A DNA stretch of 51,848 nucleotides from Actinomycetota bacterium. GTDB taxonomy: Bacteria > Actinomycetota > Acidimicrobiia > Acidimicrobiales > MedAcidi-G1. The translations under genes and the position numbers were made by a program. Below, one piece after another: positions 33,768-45,058 of this stretch. The stretch is from contig PBLL01000002.1 of the NCBI GenBank assembly GCA_002721755.1, positions 1 through 51,848 on the forward strand, in the 5' to 3' direction. The notes under the pieces are model-generated. The model saw only the letters and a program-made list of their open reading frames with translations, was not told the origin of the DNA and ran no database searches. Every line of letters starts with the position of its first letter. Positions within the stretch are counted from its first letter, which is position 1.

Positions 33768-34345
33768 TGGAATCTGTGAAAGTAGTTATTGCTGAAGATG
33801 AAGCAATAATAAGACTCGATCTGCGTGAAACCCTTGAGAACTCAGGCTATGAAGTTGTTGCGGACACTGGAAGAGGTGATGAAGCTATAGAGCTTGTGAG
33901 TGAGCATAAGCCTGACGTCGTGATACTTGATGTAAAAATGCCTGGAATGGACGGGATTCAAGTAGCGAGAGAAATAGCTGCAGCCGAAGATACCGCAGTG
34001 GTCATATTGACCGCTTTTAGCCAACGAGAACTAATAGATGAAGCAGTGGACGCAGGAGCCCTTGCCTATCTTGTTAAGCCCTACCAGCAAAGTGATCTAA
34101 TTCCGGCAATAGAAATAGCCCGACGACGTCACCAAGAAATGCGTGAACTCACAGATCAAGCAAAAACACTAGAGGATCGGTTACAGGCTAGAAAAGTGAT
34201 TGAAAAAGCAAAAGGTAAATTGCTCGATGACTCTTTAATGAACGAAAATGATGCATTCAAGTTCATCCAAAGGACTGCTATGTCAGAACGTAAAGCAATG
34301 GTTGATATCGCTGAGAGGATTATTTCAGGAGACCTTCGTCCCTAA
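33764..34345 (+). CDS. pdtaR: ANTAR-domain response regulator, PdtaR-like
   Basis: A CheY-like receiver (5-120) with phosphoacceptor Asp56 in ILDVKMPGMDG and Lys105 in YLVKP is joined to an ANTAR domain (about 133-190, RLQARKVIEKAKGKLL...AFKFIQRTAMSERKAMVDIAERII). ANTAR proteins bind paired hexaloop RNA hairpins and act as antiterminators when phosphorylated. The 193-residue layout and its position directly before polA match PdtaR (Rv1626) of M. tuberculosis. Its kinase partner (PdtaS) is not in this window. The start overlaps the coiled-coil gene. Confidence 0.93.
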   Translation: MMESVKVVIAEDEAIIRLDLRETLENSGYEVVADTGRGDEAIELVSEHKPDVVILDVKMPGMDGIQVAREIAAAEDTAVVILTAFSQRELIDEAVDAGALAYLVKPYQQSDLIPAIEIARRRHQEMRELTDQAKTLEDRLQARKVIEKAKGKLLDDSLMNENDAFKFIQRTAMSERKAMVDIAERIISGDLRP

Positions 34346-34372
34346 TATTAAGCATTTGTAACCTACGGGGAC

Positions 34373-34378
34373 TATTGT
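34373..34378 (+). promoter_or_regulatory. Candidate -10 for leaderless polA
   Basis: TATTGT ends six bases before GTG 34385. There is no Shine-Dalgarno. Upstream, TTGT lies at the distance expected for the RecA-NDp/PafBC promoter (TTGTCRGTG-N8-TANNNT), but the remaining bases of that box do not match. Confidence 0.45.
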
Positions 34379-34384
34379 CGAATT

Positions 34385-37045
34385 GTGCCTGACTTAATGA
34401 TTATCGACGGAAATTCCCTCACATACAGAGCGTTCTTTGCTCTTCCACCGGATATGGCGACTAGTAAAGGACAGACAACAAATGCCGTTTATGGATTTGG
34501 ATCAATGCTTGTTAATTTAATAAAAGAGCAGCAGCCTAAAAAAATCGTCGTCGCATTTGATCGACGTGAAAAAACTTTTCGTCATAAAAAACACACAAGT
34601 TATAAGGCGAATCGTGAGAAACAGCCCGACATATTGTATGAGCAGATCCCCTTAGTTCAGGAAATGGTTAACTTGCTCGGATTCACCGTCATTGATGCAA
34701 AAGGTTTTGAGGCCGATGACATAATCGCGACTTTGGCAACTATGGGTCGAGATGCTGGTGAAAACGTTGTTGTTGTAACAGGAGACAGAGACGTTTTTCA
34801 ACTGGTTGAAGATCCATTTGTGCAGGTTCTTTACAACAAAAAAGGTGTATCCGACTATGTTCTATACAACGAAGAGGGAATTCTGCAACGAACCGGCGTA
34901 ACGCCTGAAAAATATGTTAATTACGCAGCTCTACGAGGTGACACTTCAGACAATTTGCCAGGAGTTCCAGGTGTAGGTGAAAAAACAGCTGCCAAACTAA
35001 TTACGGAGTACAAGGATCTTGAAGGTATTTTTGCAGCCACTTCTGAACAAACTCCCAAACTTCGCCAAAATTTAGAAGAAAATGAGCAACTTGCTCACTT
35101 GAATGCAGAGCTAATGACACTTATTCGTGATGTCCCTATTGGTATTCCATTTAAGGAAATTGAAAATAGAGAAATTGACGAAGAAGCCATAAATGATTTC
35201 TTAGAAAAACTTGAACTAAACACTTTAAAAAAACGTCTTTCCGAGACTTTTGGTTTTGAGCTAAATGAACAAAAAGAAAAAACTCAATCTTCCTATCTTG
35301 ATCTTTCTTATGAAACTTGTGACGAAGAAGCAGACGCACTAAAGGTCATCGAAACTTTAAATAAATCTGAAATAATTTCAGTAGCAGAGGCAGAAGGGCA
35401 CTCCGGGGAAGTGAGAGGAATAGCAATTGATACTAATGAAAACTGTTATTGGTTTCCTAAAGAAACCTTAAAAGCCTCAAAAGTAAGGGACTCTTTGAAC
35501 AAATTATTCTCCGACAAAGGTCCTGGAGTGAGCGCTTACGATGCGAAAAACACCTACAGAAACCTGCTGAACTATGAGATAGTGCTTGAAAAAATAGAGC
35601 TGGACGTAACCTTGGTGCAGTACCTCCTCGAGGCCTCTGATGCATCCAAATCTCTTCCAGAGATACTTCCTGAATACACTGATTTCTCTTTTCCTGAAGG
35701 AATAGAGAAAGAAGGGCAGCTGAATTTCGATTCTGAGGACGATCAACTTAACGAAGCCGTAGCAAATGTTAAATCAATTACAAAGTTGCTGAACCCGCTC
35801 AAGGAAGCCTTAAAAAGAGAAAAACTAACTGAATTAAATTCCGATGTCGAACTCCCTTTGGTGAGTGTGTTAGCAGAAATGGAAAACAAAGGTATTGGTG
35901 TCGATGTAAAAGAGTTGAATAGATTAAGAGATCAATTCACCAAGGAGTGTGATGAACTTAGAAAAGAAATTCATGATCTAGCGGGTGAAGAGTTCAATGT
36001 AAATTCGACAAAACAACTTCGAGAAATATTGTTCGAAAAACTAGCATTACAGCCCGGAAAAAAAACCAAAACAGGGTATTCAACTGACGCTGCAACTTTA
36101 GAAAAGTTGAAGGACTCACATCCAATAGTTGAGAAACTTCTCGCTTATAGAGAAGTTGAAAAATTACGCTCCACTTATGGAGAAGGTCTGATCGCTTCTG
36201 TGGACAATGACGACAGAATACGTGCCACATTTCATCAGACGGTTACAAGGACTGGACGTCTAAGTTCTGATGCACCAAATCTGCATAACATCCCTATAAG
36301 AACCGAAGCGGGAAAAGCTTTTCGTAAAGCATTCATACCTTCAAAAGGCAATTCACTATTAGTAGCAGATTACAATCAAATTGAACTTAGATGTATAGCT
36401 CATCTAGCTGATGAAAAAGAACTAAAAGCTGCTTTTAATGCCGGGCAAGATATTCATACCGCAGTTGCGTCACGGACTTGGGGAATCAAATCAGAAGAAA
36501 TCGACTCGACACTAAGAAATCGAGCAAAAATGGTTTCTTACGGGCTTGCTTATGGAATGGAAGCGTACGGTCTTGCGCAAAGATTGGACATACCAGTAGA
36601 AGAAGCATCAGAAATTTTAAAGGCATTCTTTAACGCCTTTCCAGGAGTGAAAGATTATATGAAAGATTCCATAGAAAAAGCGCGGAAAAAGGGATACACA
36701 GAAACCCTTTTAGGGAGGCGAAGAAAAATCCCTGAATTGCTATCAAGCAATTTTAATCTACGACAAGCAGGAGAAAGGCAAGCGATGAATGCACCCATAC
36801 AGGGTTTAGCCGCAGACATTTTCAAAATAGCTTTAGTGTCAGTGCATAAAGAGCTTAAGAAAAAATCTTACGACTCCGCTTTAGTGCTGCAAGTCCATGA
36901 CGAAGTCATCCTTGATGTCGTTCCGGATGAACTGGACTCCGTCAAAAAAATTGTCAAGAAAAATATGGAAAATGCTTACGAAATTTCCGTCGACTTAAAA
37001 GTCGACATAGCGGTTGGAAAAAGTTGGGCAGAAGCAAAGAGCTAA
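34385..37045 (+). CDS. polA: DNA polymerase I
   Basis: PolA fills repair gaps and removes RNA primers. The 5'-3' exonuclease (1-290) is intact: [31 protein letters not shown] and [18 protein letters not shown]. The middle domain (about 320-480) keeps the fold but its first exonuclease motif is SVAEAEG (about 331-337) instead of DTET-like, so proofreading is lost, as in Mycobacterium PolA. The polymerase domain has [17 protein letters not shown], motif A with Asp662 in [10 protein letters not shown], the O-helix [14 protein letters not shown] and motif C with Asp839 in QVHDEV. Length 886. Starts at GTG. Confidence 0.98.
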   Translation: MPDLMIIDGNSLTYRAFFALPPDMATSKGQTTNAVYGFGSMLVNLIKEQQPKKIVVAFDRREKTFRHKKHTSYKANREKQPDILYEQIPLVQEMVNLLGFTVIDAKGFEADDIIATLATMGRDAGENVVVVTGDRDVFQLVEDPFVQVLYNKKGVSDYVLYNEEGILQRTGVTPEKYVNYAALRGDTSDNLPGVPGVGEKTAAKLITEYKDLEGIFAATSEQTPKLRQNLEENEQLAHLNAELMTLIRDVPIGIPFKEIENREIDEEAINDFLEKLELNTLKKRLSETFGFELNEQKEKTQSSYLDLSYETCDEEADALKVIETLNKSEIISVAEAEGHSGEVRGIAIDTNENCYWFPKETLKASKVRDSLNKLFSDKGPGVSAYDAKNTYRNLLNYEIVLEKIELDVTLVQYLLEASDASKSLPEILPEYTDFSFPEGIEKEGQLNFDSEDDQLNEAVANVKSITKLLNPLKEALKREKLTELNSDVELPLVSVLAEMENKGIGVDVKELNRLRDQFTKECDELRKEIHDLAGEEFNVNSTKQLREILFEKLALQPGKKTKTGYSTDAATLEKLKDSHPIVEKLLAYREVEKLRSTYGEGLIASVDNDDRIRATFHQTVTRTGRLSSDAPNLHNIPIRTEAGKAFRKAFIPSKGNSLLVADYNQIELRCIAHLADEKELKAAFNAGQDIHTAVASRTWGIKSEEIDSTLRNRAKMVSYGLAYGMEAYGLAQRLDIPVEEASEILKAFFNAFPGVKDYMKDSIEKARKKGYTETLLGRRRKIPELLSSNFNLRQAGERQAMNAPIQGLAADIFKIALVSVHKELKKKSYDSALVLQVHDEVILDVVPDELDSVKKIVKKNMENAYEISVDLKVDIAVGKSWAEAKS

Positions 37046-37049
37046 ATAT

Positions 37050-37802
37050 ATGACTGAAGAAAATCACTCACACTGGTTTGAGCCGATTGCTCAGCATCTA
37101 AGCAAAGCCTACCTTCGTTATTCATTCACTTATGGGACGGAAAATGAAGTTGAGTGCATCATGAAAGTTCTCAATTTAAAACAAGGAGATCATGTATTGG
37201 ACGTTGGGTGTGGTCCAGGTCGGCACTCTAAGCTTTTGGCTGAGAAAGGTATGAATGTCCGCGGAATAGATATTTCAAGCGAGTTCATAAAGATTGCCAA
37301 GGAAACCGACACTCATGCCGAATACATTCGCCAAGACGTTCGCAAAATGAATTACGAAGCGGAATTCGATGCGGTTATTTCGATGTGCCAAGGAGGTTTC
37401 GGACTATTACACGACCCCATGTCACCAAATGTTGACCACGATATCGACTTGAAAGCACTTGAAAATATGTCTCGTGCTCTGAAACCGGGAGGGAAACTTG
37501 TCTTGGCGGCATTTTCTTCCTATTTTCAAGTTCAGTATCTTGATGAAAACGACTCTTTTAATGCCGTCAATGGCGTGAATAAAGAAGAGATAGAGATCAT
37601 CAGCCCTAAGGGGGAAAAGAGGACTGCAGAGACGTGGACGACTTGTTTCACTCCTCGTGAATTAAGACTTATGATCGACAGGGTTGGGTTAGATGTAAAG
37701 AATATTTGGTCAGTTACCCCAATCGAATACGAATTATTGCCTTGCAACATTCAAAATCCCGAGTTTTTGGTGTTAGCAGAAAAGCAACACAATAAAACGT
37801 GA
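37050..37802 (+). CDS. SAM-dependent methyltransferase, class I
   Basis: The SAM-binding motif [19 protein letters not shown] (about 46-64) and GIDIS mark a Rossmann-fold methyltransferase; [17 protein letters not shown] is the following motif. From ATG 37050 it has 250 residues; a longer frame from 37014 overlaps polA and looks spurious. It lies four bases after polA and before rpsA. A ring of His/Trp at the N-terminus ([12 protein letters not shown]) is typical of small-molecule or tRNA methyltransferases, but substrate cannot be assigned. Confidence 0.8.
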   Translation: MTEENHSHWFEPIAQHLSKAYLRYSFTYGTENEVECIMKVLNLKQGDHVLDVGCGPGRHSKLLAEKGMNVRGIDISSEFIKIAKETDTHAEYIRQDVRKMNYEAEFDAVISMCQGGFGLLHDPMSPNVDHDIDLKALENMSRALKPGGKLVLAAFSSYFQVQYLDENDSFNAVNGVNKEEIEIISPKGEKRTAETWTTCFTPRELRLMIDRVGLDVKNIWSVTPIEYELLPCNIQNPEFLVLAEKQHNKT

Positions 37803-37846
37803 CGATGCTATAGCACCCCGATAGGCTTTATCCGTCTTGAAAAAGA

Positions 37847-37859
37847 AGGGAAATTCCCT
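37847..37859. promoter_or_regulatory. Palindrome in the rpsA leader
   Basis: agggaaattccct is symmetrical apart from its central base, 27 bases before the rpsA start. A TTGAAA (37837-37842) stands nearby as a possible -35, but the -10 is weak. Confidence 0.25.
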
Positions 37860-37885
37860 ACGTATCCGCTACCAATGAGAAAACC

Positions 37886-39382
37886 GTGTCAGATCCGACT
37901 TCAACTATTCCACTAATTGACTCCCAGCCTATGGGGTCCTTCGACAACGATGGTGAGTATAAACCACGTGAGATAACCGCAAATGACCTTGGATCGCTTT
38001 CTTTAGAAGATGCATATACAGCGACGATGGTCGATATTGAAAATGGTCAGCTAGTTGAAGGAACTGTAGTAAGGATTGACAAAGATGAAGTTTTGTTAGA
38101 CATCGGATATAAATCTGAAGGCGTAATACCTCAAAAGGAATTGTCGATCAGAAACAATCTGCACCCAAATGAAGTTGTGGAAATGGGTGAAACCGTAGAA
38201 GCGCTCGTTCTGCAACGTGAAGATGCTGAAGGAAGGCTCTTGTTGTCACGGAAGCGTGCTTTGTATGAAAAGGCATGGGGTGACATCGAAGCGATCAAAG
38301 AAGCTGACGGAATGGTTTCTGGGACAGTTATTGAGGTAGTTAAAGGTGGTCTTATTGTTGATATAGGACTCCGTGGTTTTCTGCCCGCTTCCTTGGTGGA
38401 TTTAAGGCGAGTGAGAGACCTTCAGCCGCTTATCGGAACAACTGTAGATACAAAAATAATCGAGCTAGACAGACATAGAAATAATGTAGTTCTCTCCCGT
38501 AGAGCCTGGTTGGAAGAAAGCCAAAAAGATGAACGAGAAGACTTTCTTACGAATCTTAAGTCAGGTGAGATCAGATCCGGAGTGGTTTCAAGTGTCGTGA
38601 ACTTTGGCGCTTTTGTCGACCTGGGAGGCATGGACGGTTTGATACATGTTTCTGAATTGTCATGGAAGCATGTTGATCATCCTGGATCGGTTGTTTCAGT
38701 TGGTGACGAAATTGATGTCCAAGTTTTAGATATTGATATGAGTAGAGAAAGAATCAGTCTTTCCCTAAAAGCCACACAGAAAGATCCTTGGCAAGAGTTT
38801 GCTGATAGCCACCAAGTGGGGGAGTTAGTGTACGGGCGAGTCACAAAACTGATTCAGTTCGGATCTTTTGTGCAGGTAGGTGAAGGAATCGAAGGATTGG
38901 TTCACATATCTGAGATGTCCGCACATCACGTCGAATTACCTGAACAAGTGGTTACTCCCGGTGAAGAATTATGGGTAAAAATAATTGATCTCGACCTTGA
39001 AAGAAGAAGAATCAGCCTTTCTATTAAGCAAGCAGCTGAAGGGGGAGTTGTAGCTGCAGAGTATCAAGAGCACTTTGGTGAACATAACTATGATGAAGAA
39101 GGCAACTACATAGGTATTGAGTCATCTGAAGGGCAAGAAGCCTGGGCTGAGTACTACAACGAGCATGATCCTTCAGAGCCTGCGGTTTCGGATTCACCAG
39201 CAAGCAACTCAGATGAGAGAACAGAAGATTCTGAAAGTATTGAGGCTGAAGAGCCCACTGAAAATGAAGAAGATTCAACTGGGAATAATAAAGACGAAGA
39301 AGCGGCGAATTCAGCAGACTCTACAGACACTGAGGAAAATGACCAAGATGACTCTGAAGAAGAAAATGAGTCACAGGTTTAA
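37886..39382 (+). CDS. rpsA: Ribosomal protein S1 with acidic C-terminal tail
   Basis: S1 binds mRNA on the 30S subunit. Four S1 RNA-binding domains are seen in 498 residues (about 50-118, 136-203, 222-290, 308-378), with signatures GTVVRIDKDEVLLDIGYKSEG, GFLPASLVDLRR, GVVSSVVNFGAFVDLGGMDGLIHVSELSW and LIQFGSFVQVGEGIEGLVHISEMS. The region after about 425 is very acidic and low in complexity (Glu/Asp/Ser/Asn), with no basic residues to speak of. It starts at GTG. In actinobacteria rpsA is followed by coaE, as here. Confidence 0.97.
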   Translation: MSDPTSTIPLIDSQPMGSFDNDGEYKPREITANDLGSLSLEDAYTATMVDIENGQLVEGTVVRIDKDEVLLDIGYKSEGVIPQKELSIRNNLHPNEVVEMGETVEALVLQREDAEGRLLLSRKRALYEKAWGDIEAIKEADGMVSGTVIEVVKGGLIVDIGLRGFLPASLVDLRRVRDLQPLIGTTVDTKIIELDRHRNNVVLSRRAWLEESQKDEREDFLTNLKSGEIRSGVVSSVVNFGAFVDLGGMDGLIHVSELSWKHVDHPGSVVSVGDEIDVQVLDIDMSRERISLSLKATQKDPWQEFADSHQVGELVYGRVTKLIQFGSFVQVGEGIEGLVHISEMSAHHVELPEQVVTPGEELWVKIIDLDLERRRISLSIKQAAEGGVVAAEYQEHFGEHNYDEEGNYIGIESSEGQEAWAEYYNEHDPSEPAVSDSPASNSDERTEDSESIEAEEPTENEEDSTGNNKDEEAANSADSTDTEENDQDDSEEENESQV

Positions 39383-39401
39383 CGTTTAAAGCAGGTAACA
39401 A

Positions 39402-40040
39402 TTGCTCGAGGTGGGATTAACTGGCGGAATTGGTTCGGGAAAGTCAACTGCAGCTTCAATTTTCGTCAAAAATGGCGCCTCTCTGATAGATGCAGATCAG
39501 ATTGTTAAAGATCTGCAACGCCCCGGGGAACAAGTTTTTGATGCGATGGTCTCAAAATGGGGAAACAAAATACTGTCGAATGAAGGTCAGCTGGATCGTC
39601 AGCTAGTTGCGAATATTGTTTTTTCCGAGCCAGAAGAACTTAAAACGTTAAACGAAATTGTCCACCCTGCGGTACGCGATGAGATGCTTCGAAGACGAGA
39701 AGCCTATCTAGACACCGACAATACAGTTATTTTAGAAATACCTTTACTTGTCGAATCTGGTTATAGAAATTTTGACGCGATAGTCGTCATCGATGTAGAA
39801 ACAGAAATCGCTGTTCAACGACTAAAAAAATATCGTTCTTTTGAAGAAGAGGATGCAAGAAACAGAATTGAACGACAAGTTTCTCGGGAGTCGCGAACAG
39901 TAATCGCCGATTACGTGATTGAAAATAATTCTTCTTTGGATGATTTTCAGGAAGAGATTAGTAAATGTTGGAGTTGGATTGAATCATTGGAAAGACCTGA
40001 AATAGGCAGACCTCTGCCCGCACTAATTCCCAAACAATGA
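39402..40040 (+). CDS. coaE: Dephospho-CoA kinase
   Basis: CoaE phosphorylates dephospho-CoA in the last step of CoA synthesis. The P-loop GGIGSGKST (8-16), the substrate-binding DADQIVKDLQ and the DNTVILEIPLLVESGY lid region are present. The 212 residues match the kinase alone; the C-terminal UPF0157 extension of mycobacterial CoaE is absent. It starts at TTG 39402, 19 bases after rpsA, behind a gcagg site. Confidence 0.93.
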   Translation: MLEVGLTGGIGSGKSTAASIFVKNGASLIDADQIVKDLQRPGEQVFDAMVSKWGNKILSNEGQLDRQLVANIVFSEPEELKTLNEIVHPAVRDEMLRRREAYLDTDNTVILEIPLLVESGYRNFDAIVVIDVETEIAVQRLKKYRSFEEEDARNRIERQVSRESRTVIADYVIENNSSLDDFQEEISKCWSWIESLERPEIGRPLPALIPKQ

Positions 40041-40070
40041 ATTCTGCATCGTTCACAGCTATTAGATAAG

Positions 40071-40076
40071 TATCCT
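40071..40076 (+). promoter_or_regulatory. Candidate -10 for leaderless uvrB
   Basis: TATCCT ends seven bases before GTG 40084, with no Shine-Dalgarno. Confidence 0.45.
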
Positions 40077-40083
40077 CTTTAAT

Positions 40084-42105
40084 GTGGAACGAAAGTTCAA
40101 AGTACATGCACCGTTCGAGCCGGCAGGAGATCAACCAAAGGCGATTGAAGAATTAGCTGATGGAATAAACGGCGGCGAACGGTTTCAAACCCTACTAGGA
40201 ATTACAGGTAGTGGTAAAAGTGCTACTGTTGCGTGGACAATTCAAGAAGTTCAGCGACCCACTTTAGTTATTGCTCCAAATAAAGCTTTAGCCGCACAGC
40301 TGGCAAATGAATTCCGTTCCTTTTTTCCTGAAAATAAAGTTGAATATTTTGTTTCTTACTATGACTATTACCAGCCTGAAGCTTACGTACCTAGTTCAGA
40401 TACTTTCATAGAAAAAGACTCTTCCGTAAATGATGAAATTGATCGCCTGCGTCATTCGGCTACATCTGCATTACTGACTCGTAGAGACACAATCGTGGTT
40501 GCTTCAGTGTCTTGCATCTATGGTCTCGGTTCTCCAGCCCAGTATGAAGGTCAATTACTGGTGCTTCGAACTGAAAATGAGATTAATCAACGTGAGGCGC
40601 TTAGCAGGTTGATAGATATGCAATATGAACGAAATGACATGGTTTTAAGTCGAGGAAAATTTCGTGTAAAAGGCGACACCATTGAAATACACCCTGCTTA
40701 TGAAGAAACAATCTTCAAAATTTCCTTATTCGGTGATGATGTCGAAAAAATCACGGAAGTTGATCCCATTACAGGGGATAAAATAAGAGATTTAGATGAG
40801 CTAATAATCTTTCCTGCAACTCATTACATGGCAGATACCGAAGTAATGAATCGAGCTATAAAAGGCATTGAAAAAGAGCTACAAGCATCATTAAAGATTT
40901 TTGAAAAAGAAAACAAACTTCTTGAATCGCAGCGTCTCCGCATGAGAACGGAGTATGACCTCGAAATGATGTCAGAACTTGGTTTCTGTAGCGGTATAGA
41001 AAACTACAGTGCGCATATTGACGGTAGACGAGCTGGAGAGCGACCTTTTACTTTGCTTGACTACTTCCCTGAAGATTTCTTAGTTGTTTTAGATGAATCT
41101 CATGTAGCGATACCTCAATTACATGGTCAACATGAGGGCGACCGAAGTAGAAAGTTGACACTTATAGAACATGGTTTCAGACTCCCATCTGCAGCGGACA
41201 ACCGTCCACTAAGGTTTGACGAATTTATTGACCGCGTGGGACAGATGGTTTTAGTTTCTGCAACACCAGGAAACTGGGAGAAGGAAAATAGCACGAGAAT
41301 CGTTGAACAAATAGTAAGACCAACAGGACTAGTTGACCCCGAAGTGGTCGTCAGGCCAACAGAGGGTCAAATTGATGACCTTCTTCATATGATTTCATCG
41401 CGAGTTAATCTAGAGCAGCGCGTTTTAGTTACAACACTTACGAAAAAGATGGCTGAAGATCTAACAGATTATCTGTTAGAGCAAGGTGTGCGGGTCCGTT
41501 ACTTACATTCAGACATTGACACAATAGAACGAATCGAAATATTGAGGGACTTGCGCTTAGGGGAATTTGACGTTTTAGTCGGAATAAACCTACTGAGGGA
41601 AGGTTTAGATTTACCAGAAGTTTCACTTGTGGCAATTTTAGATGCAGATAAAGAAGGATTTTTACGGAGTGAGACTTCTTTGATACAGACAATCGGTCGT
41701 GCTGCGCGAAACGTTGACGGCCAGGTCATTATGTACGCGGATAAAGTAACGGGTTCAATGAAACGAGCCCTCGAGGAAACTAAAAGAAGAAGAGAGTTGC
41801 AAACTGTTTACAACAAAAAGCACGGAATTGATCCGCAAACGATACGAAAAGCGGTAAGCGATATTTTAGAAATGGTTCGACCAGGCGCTGTTTCAAATAA
41901 AGCAAAAAATAGAAAACGAAATAGTGTCAAACTAGCTGATCAACTTTCTGACATGCCACGTGAAGATCTAAGGCGTCTTGTTCACACCCTTGAAGAAGAA
42001 ATGAGTGAGGCAGCAGAAGAACTCCAATTTGAATACGCCGCGAGACTCCGAGATGAAATAAAGGAATTAAAACGCGAGATTCGGGACATGCCAGAAAAAG
42101 TTTAA
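40084..42105 (+). CDS. uvrB: Excinuclease ABC subunit B
   Basis: UvrB is the damage-verifying helicase-like subunit of nucleotide excision repair. Walker A is [10 protein letters not shown] with Lys45; the damage-clamping beta-hairpin is [21 protein letters not shown]-type (positions about 95-115); DESHV is motif [29 protein letters not shown] and QTIGRAARN are helicase motifs V-VI. The C-terminal UVR domain (about 632-668) contacts UvrA/UvrC. Full length, 673 residues, starting at GTG. Lies 46 bases before uvrA. Confidence 0.98.
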   Translation: MERKFKVHAPFEPAGDQPKAIEELADGINGGERFQTLLGITGSGKSATVAWTIQEVQRPTLVIAPNKALAAQLANEFRSFFPENKVEYFVSYYDYYQPEAYVPSSDTFIEKDSSVNDEIDRLRHSATSALLTRRDTIVVASVSCIYGLGSPAQYEGQLLVLRTENEINQREALSRLIDMQYERNDMVLSRGKFRVKGDTIEIHPAYEETIFKISLFGDDVEKITEVDPITGDKIRDLDELIIFPATHYMADTEVMNRAIKGIEKELQASLKIFEKENKLLESQRLRMRTEYDLEMMSELGFCSGIENYSAHIDGRRAGERPFTLLDYFPEDFLVVLDESHVAIPQLHGQHEGDRSRKLTLIEHGFRLPSAADNRPLRFDEFIDRVGQMVLVSATPGNWEKENSTRIVEQIVRPTGLVDPEVVVRPTEGQIDDLLHMISSRVNLEQRVLVTTLTKKMAEDLTDYLLEQGVRVRYLHSDIDTIERIEILRDLRLGEFDVLVGINLLREGLDLPEVSLVAILDADKEGFLRSETSLIQTIGRAARNVDGQVIMYADKVTGSMKRALEETKRRRELQTVYNKKHGIDPQTIRKAVSDILEMVRPGAVSNKAKNRKRNSVKLADQLSDMPREDLRRLVHTLEEEMSEAAEELQFEYAARLRDEIKELKREIRDMPEKV

Positions 42106-42139
42106 GAAAAAATTAAATGTGATCTGCTTTTCATATGTC

Positions 42140-42145
42140 TATGAT
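42140..42145 (+). promoter_or_regulatory. Candidate -10 for leaderless uvrA
   Basis: TATGAT ends six bases before ATG 42152, with no Shine-Dalgarno. Confidence 0.5.
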
Positions 42146-42151
42146 CGTTGA

Positions 42152-45016
42152 ATGCCAGAAAGGTTAGTTGTACAGGGAGCTCGAGAACATAACTTACAAT
42201 CTGTGGACCTAGATCTTCCACGCGAAAAACTGATCGTTTTCACTGGAATTTCAGGGTCTGGAAAATCTTCTTTAGCTTTTGACACCATTTATGCGGAAGG
42301 TCAACGTAGATACGTCGAGTCGCTTTCAGCTTACGCTCGCCAGTTCCTAGGACAAATGGATAAACCCGATGTCGATTTCATCGAAGGTCTTTCGCCTGCT
42401 ATTTCCATCGATCAAAAAAGTTCTTCACGAAATCCACGGTCTACGGTTGGAACAGTTACTGAGGTTTACGATTACTTAAGGCTTCTTTTTGCCAGAATAG
42501 GTATTCCGCACGATCCGGAAACAGGTGAAAAATTAACTCGTCAAACACCACAGCAAATAGTCGATCGAATAATGGATTTATCACCAGGAACAAAATTTCA
42601 AGTGTTAGCACCTGTGGTAAGAGGAAGAAAGGGCACTTATGAGACACTTCTTGACGACTTAGCTAATCAGGGCTTTAGCAGAGTGCTGATAGATGGAGAA
42701 ATCCATGAATTCGGAGAGTCAGCAGATTTAGCCCGATATGAACAACACACTATAAAAGTTGTAGTGGATCGATTAGTAATGAAAAAGGGTATTGAACGTC
42801 GTCTAACTGAATCGATGGAAACTGCTCTTTCATTGAGTGAGGGAGTTGCCGAAATAGAAATAGTTTCAGATGCGAGTAATGGGGCCGAAGAAGATGAACC
42901 TGTAGAAAATGAAATTGTTGTATTCAGTCAACATCTCTCGAGACCTAGTGACGGGAAATCATTTGAAGATTTAGCGCCGAGAAATTTTTCGTTTAATAGT
43001 CCATATGGAGCTTGTTCACACTGCGACGGTCTTGGAACTGTTTATGAAGTAGATTCCCAACTAGTGGTTCCAAATCCAGAACTAACTCTCAATGAAGGTG
43101 CAATAGCACCTTGGTCTAGTGGTCGAAGCCGGTATTTCAAACGACTCATTGAAGCGGTCGCCGTGAGTGAAGGTATAGATCTTGAAACACCTTGGATGAA
43201 ATTATCAAAAAAACATCAGAGAACATTAATGGACACTGGATTAAAAGAAAGAGTTAAAGTCCGCTATCACAATCGTTTCGGTAGGGCGAGGGTCCATAAT
43301 GCTCGCTTTGAAGGTGCAATTCCATATTTGCGGCGACGACATCAGGAAGCCGAAAGCGATTCGCAAAGAGAACAAATTGAAGGGTATATGAGACAAGTGG
43401 ACTGCTCTGAGTGTGGAGGAGCAAGACTCAACCCGTTATCAATGGCTGTCAAAATCGATGATTACTCCTTAGATGATATTTGCAAACTTTCGATAGATAG
43501 GGCGTTTGATGTTCTTTCTAACTTGAAATTGAACGATCGCGAGCAAATGATCGCAGAAGAGGTTGTGAAAGAAATAAACTCACGACTTCGTTTTTTGCTC
43601 GATGTAGGTCTTGAATATTTGACTCTTTCACGTTCTGCGGCAACCTTGGCCGGAGGAGAAGCACAAAGAATAAGGTTGGCGTCACAAATCGGAAGCGGTT
43701 TAGTGGGAGTGCTCTATGTGTTGGATGAGCCATCCATTGGGTTGCATCAGCGGGATAATCAGCGATTGATTGAAACGCTTTCACATTTGCGAGATATCGG
43801 AAATACAGTAATAGTCGTTGAACATGATGAAGAAACAATCCGTGCAGCCGATCATGTTGTTGATATAGGACCTGGAGCTGGTGAACATGGGGGAGACATA
43901 GTTTATTCAGGAGATGTAAAAGGACTTATCACTTCCAAAAAGTCATTAACAGGTGAATACTTATCAGGAAGTAAATCATTACCTGTACCCAGTGAACGCA
44001 GGCAAACTAATGGTTCTTACGTAAGTATTTTGGGAGCACGTGAAAATAATCTTAAAAACATCGACGTGGACTTTCCTCTGGGGTGTTTCGTAGCAGTTAC
44101 AGGAGTTTCTGGTTCAGGTAAATCTACGCTTGTAAATGAAATTCTATTAAAGGGTCTGATGCAGTCCATATATAAGTCCAAAAACCCACCGGGCTTACAC
44201 AAAGCAATAACCGGAATTGAACAACTTGACAAAGTTATAAATATTGATCAAGCGCCGATTGGAAGAACACCAAGGTCAAATGCTGCGACTTATACAGGAG
44301 TCTTTGACCATGTGAGAAAATTGTTTGCAAAAACGGAAGAAGCGAGATTAAGAGGTTATCAACCAGGAAGGTTTAGTTTTAACGTCAAGGGAGGCAGATG
44401 TGAAGCTTGTTCAGGAGATGGCACGCTTCGAATTGAGATGCATTTTTTACCTGACGTTTATGTTCCATGCGAGGTGTGTTCAGGTAAGAGATATAACAGA
44501 GACACCCTTGAAATACTTTATCGAGGGAAAAATATTGCTGATGTTTTAGAAATGCCATGTGAAGAAGCACTCAAATTTTTTGAAAAGCAGCCTTCGATTA
44601 CGCGCTACATGCAGACATTGGTAGATGTCGGCTTGGGTTACATTCGCTTAGGGCAATCGGCTCCAACCTTGTCTGGAGGGGAAGCGCAACGGGTCAAACT
44701 GGCTACAGAATTAGCTAAAAGACCTACTGGACATACGGTTTATCTTCTAGATGAGCCGACAACAGGCCTACATTTCGAGGATGTGAAGAAATTATTGAAT
44801 GTCTTAACTCGTTTAGTCGATAGTGGAAACACTGTGATAGTCATCGAGCACAATCTGGATGTCGTAAAGACCGCTGATTGGATTATTGATTTAGGTCCTG
44901 AAGGTGGGGAAGGGGGAGGTGAAATTGTTGCAAGTGACACCCCGGAAAACATCGCGCGTATCAAGAGCAGTCACACTGGAAAGTTTCTTAAACCACTTTT
45001 AGTAGCCATAAAGTAG
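42152..45016 (+). CDS. uvrA: Excinuclease ABC subunit A
   Basis: UvrA is the dimeric ATPase that finds DNA damage. Both ABC modules are complete: Walker [10 protein letters not shown] (Lys38) and GVSGSGKST (about 655), signatures [15 protein letters not shown] and [14 protein letters not shown], and Walker [11 protein letters not shown] and [10 protein letters not shown]. The C-terminal zinc finger is intact (CEACSGDG ... CEVCSG). In the first zinc module only the second pair remains (C288-x2-C291, CSHC); the first ligand pair position (about 258-266) reads HLSRPSDG without Cys or His ligands. Length 954 residues, normal. Confidence 0.98.
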   Translation: MPERLVVQGAREHNLQSVDLDLPREKLIVFTGISGSGKSSLAFDTIYAEGQRRYVESLSAYARQFLGQMDKPDVDFIEGLSPAISIDQKSSSRNPRSTVGTVTEVYDYLRLLFARIGIPHDPETGEKLTRQTPQQIVDRIMDLSPGTKFQVLAPVVRGRKGTYETLLDDLANQGFSRVLIDGEIHEFGESADLARYEQHTIKVVVDRLVMKKGIERRLTESMETALSLSEGVAEIEIVSDASNGAEEDEPVENEIVVFSQHLSRPSDGKSFEDLAPRNFSFNSPYGACSHCDGLGTVYEVDSQLVVPNPELTLNEGAIAPWSSGRSRYFKRLIEAVAVSEGIDLETPWMKLSKKHQRTLMDTGLKERVKVRYHNRFGRARVHNARFEGAIPYLRRRHQEAESDSQREQIEGYMRQVDCSECGGARLNPLSMAVKIDDYSLDDICKLSIDRAFDVLSNLKLNDREQMIAEEVVKEINSRLRFLLDVGLEYLTLSRSAATLAGGEAQRIRLASQIGSGLVGVLYVLDEPSIGLHQRDNQRLIETLSHLRDIGNTVIVVEHDEETIRAADHVVDIGPGAGEHGGDIVYSGDVKGLITSKKSLTGEYLSGSKSLPVPSERRQTNGSYVSILGARENNLKNIDVDFPLGCFVAVTGVSGSGKSTLVNEILLKGLMQSIYKSKNPPGLHKAITGIEQLDKVINIDQAPIGRTPRSNAATYTGVFDHVRKLFAKTEEARLRGYQPGRFSFNVKGGRCEACSGDGTLRIEMHFLPDVYVPCEVCSGKRYNRDTLEILYRGKNIADVLEMPCEEALKFFEKQPSITRYMQTLVDVGLGYIRLGQSAPTLSGGEAQRVKLATELAKRPTGHTVYLLDEPTTGLHFEDVKKLLNVLTRLVDSGNTVIVIEHNLDVVKTADWIIDLGPEGGEGGGEIVASDTPENIARIKSSHTGKFLKPLLVAIK

Positions 45017-45046
45017 TTTAAGTTAGAAAATATCCCTACTGAGCCT

Positions 45047-45052
45047 TATTCT
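45047..45052 (+). promoter_or_regulatory. Candidate -10 for leaderless uvrC
   Basis: TATTCT ends six bases before GTG 45059, with no Shine-Dalgarno. Confidence 0.5.
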
Positions 45053-45058
45053 GAAAGA

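Noticed and set aside
34356-34378. RecA-NDp/PafBC damage promoter before polA
   Set aside because: Spacing fits, but only about five of nine bases of the upstream box match; uvrA, uvrB, uvrC and nth show no match either.
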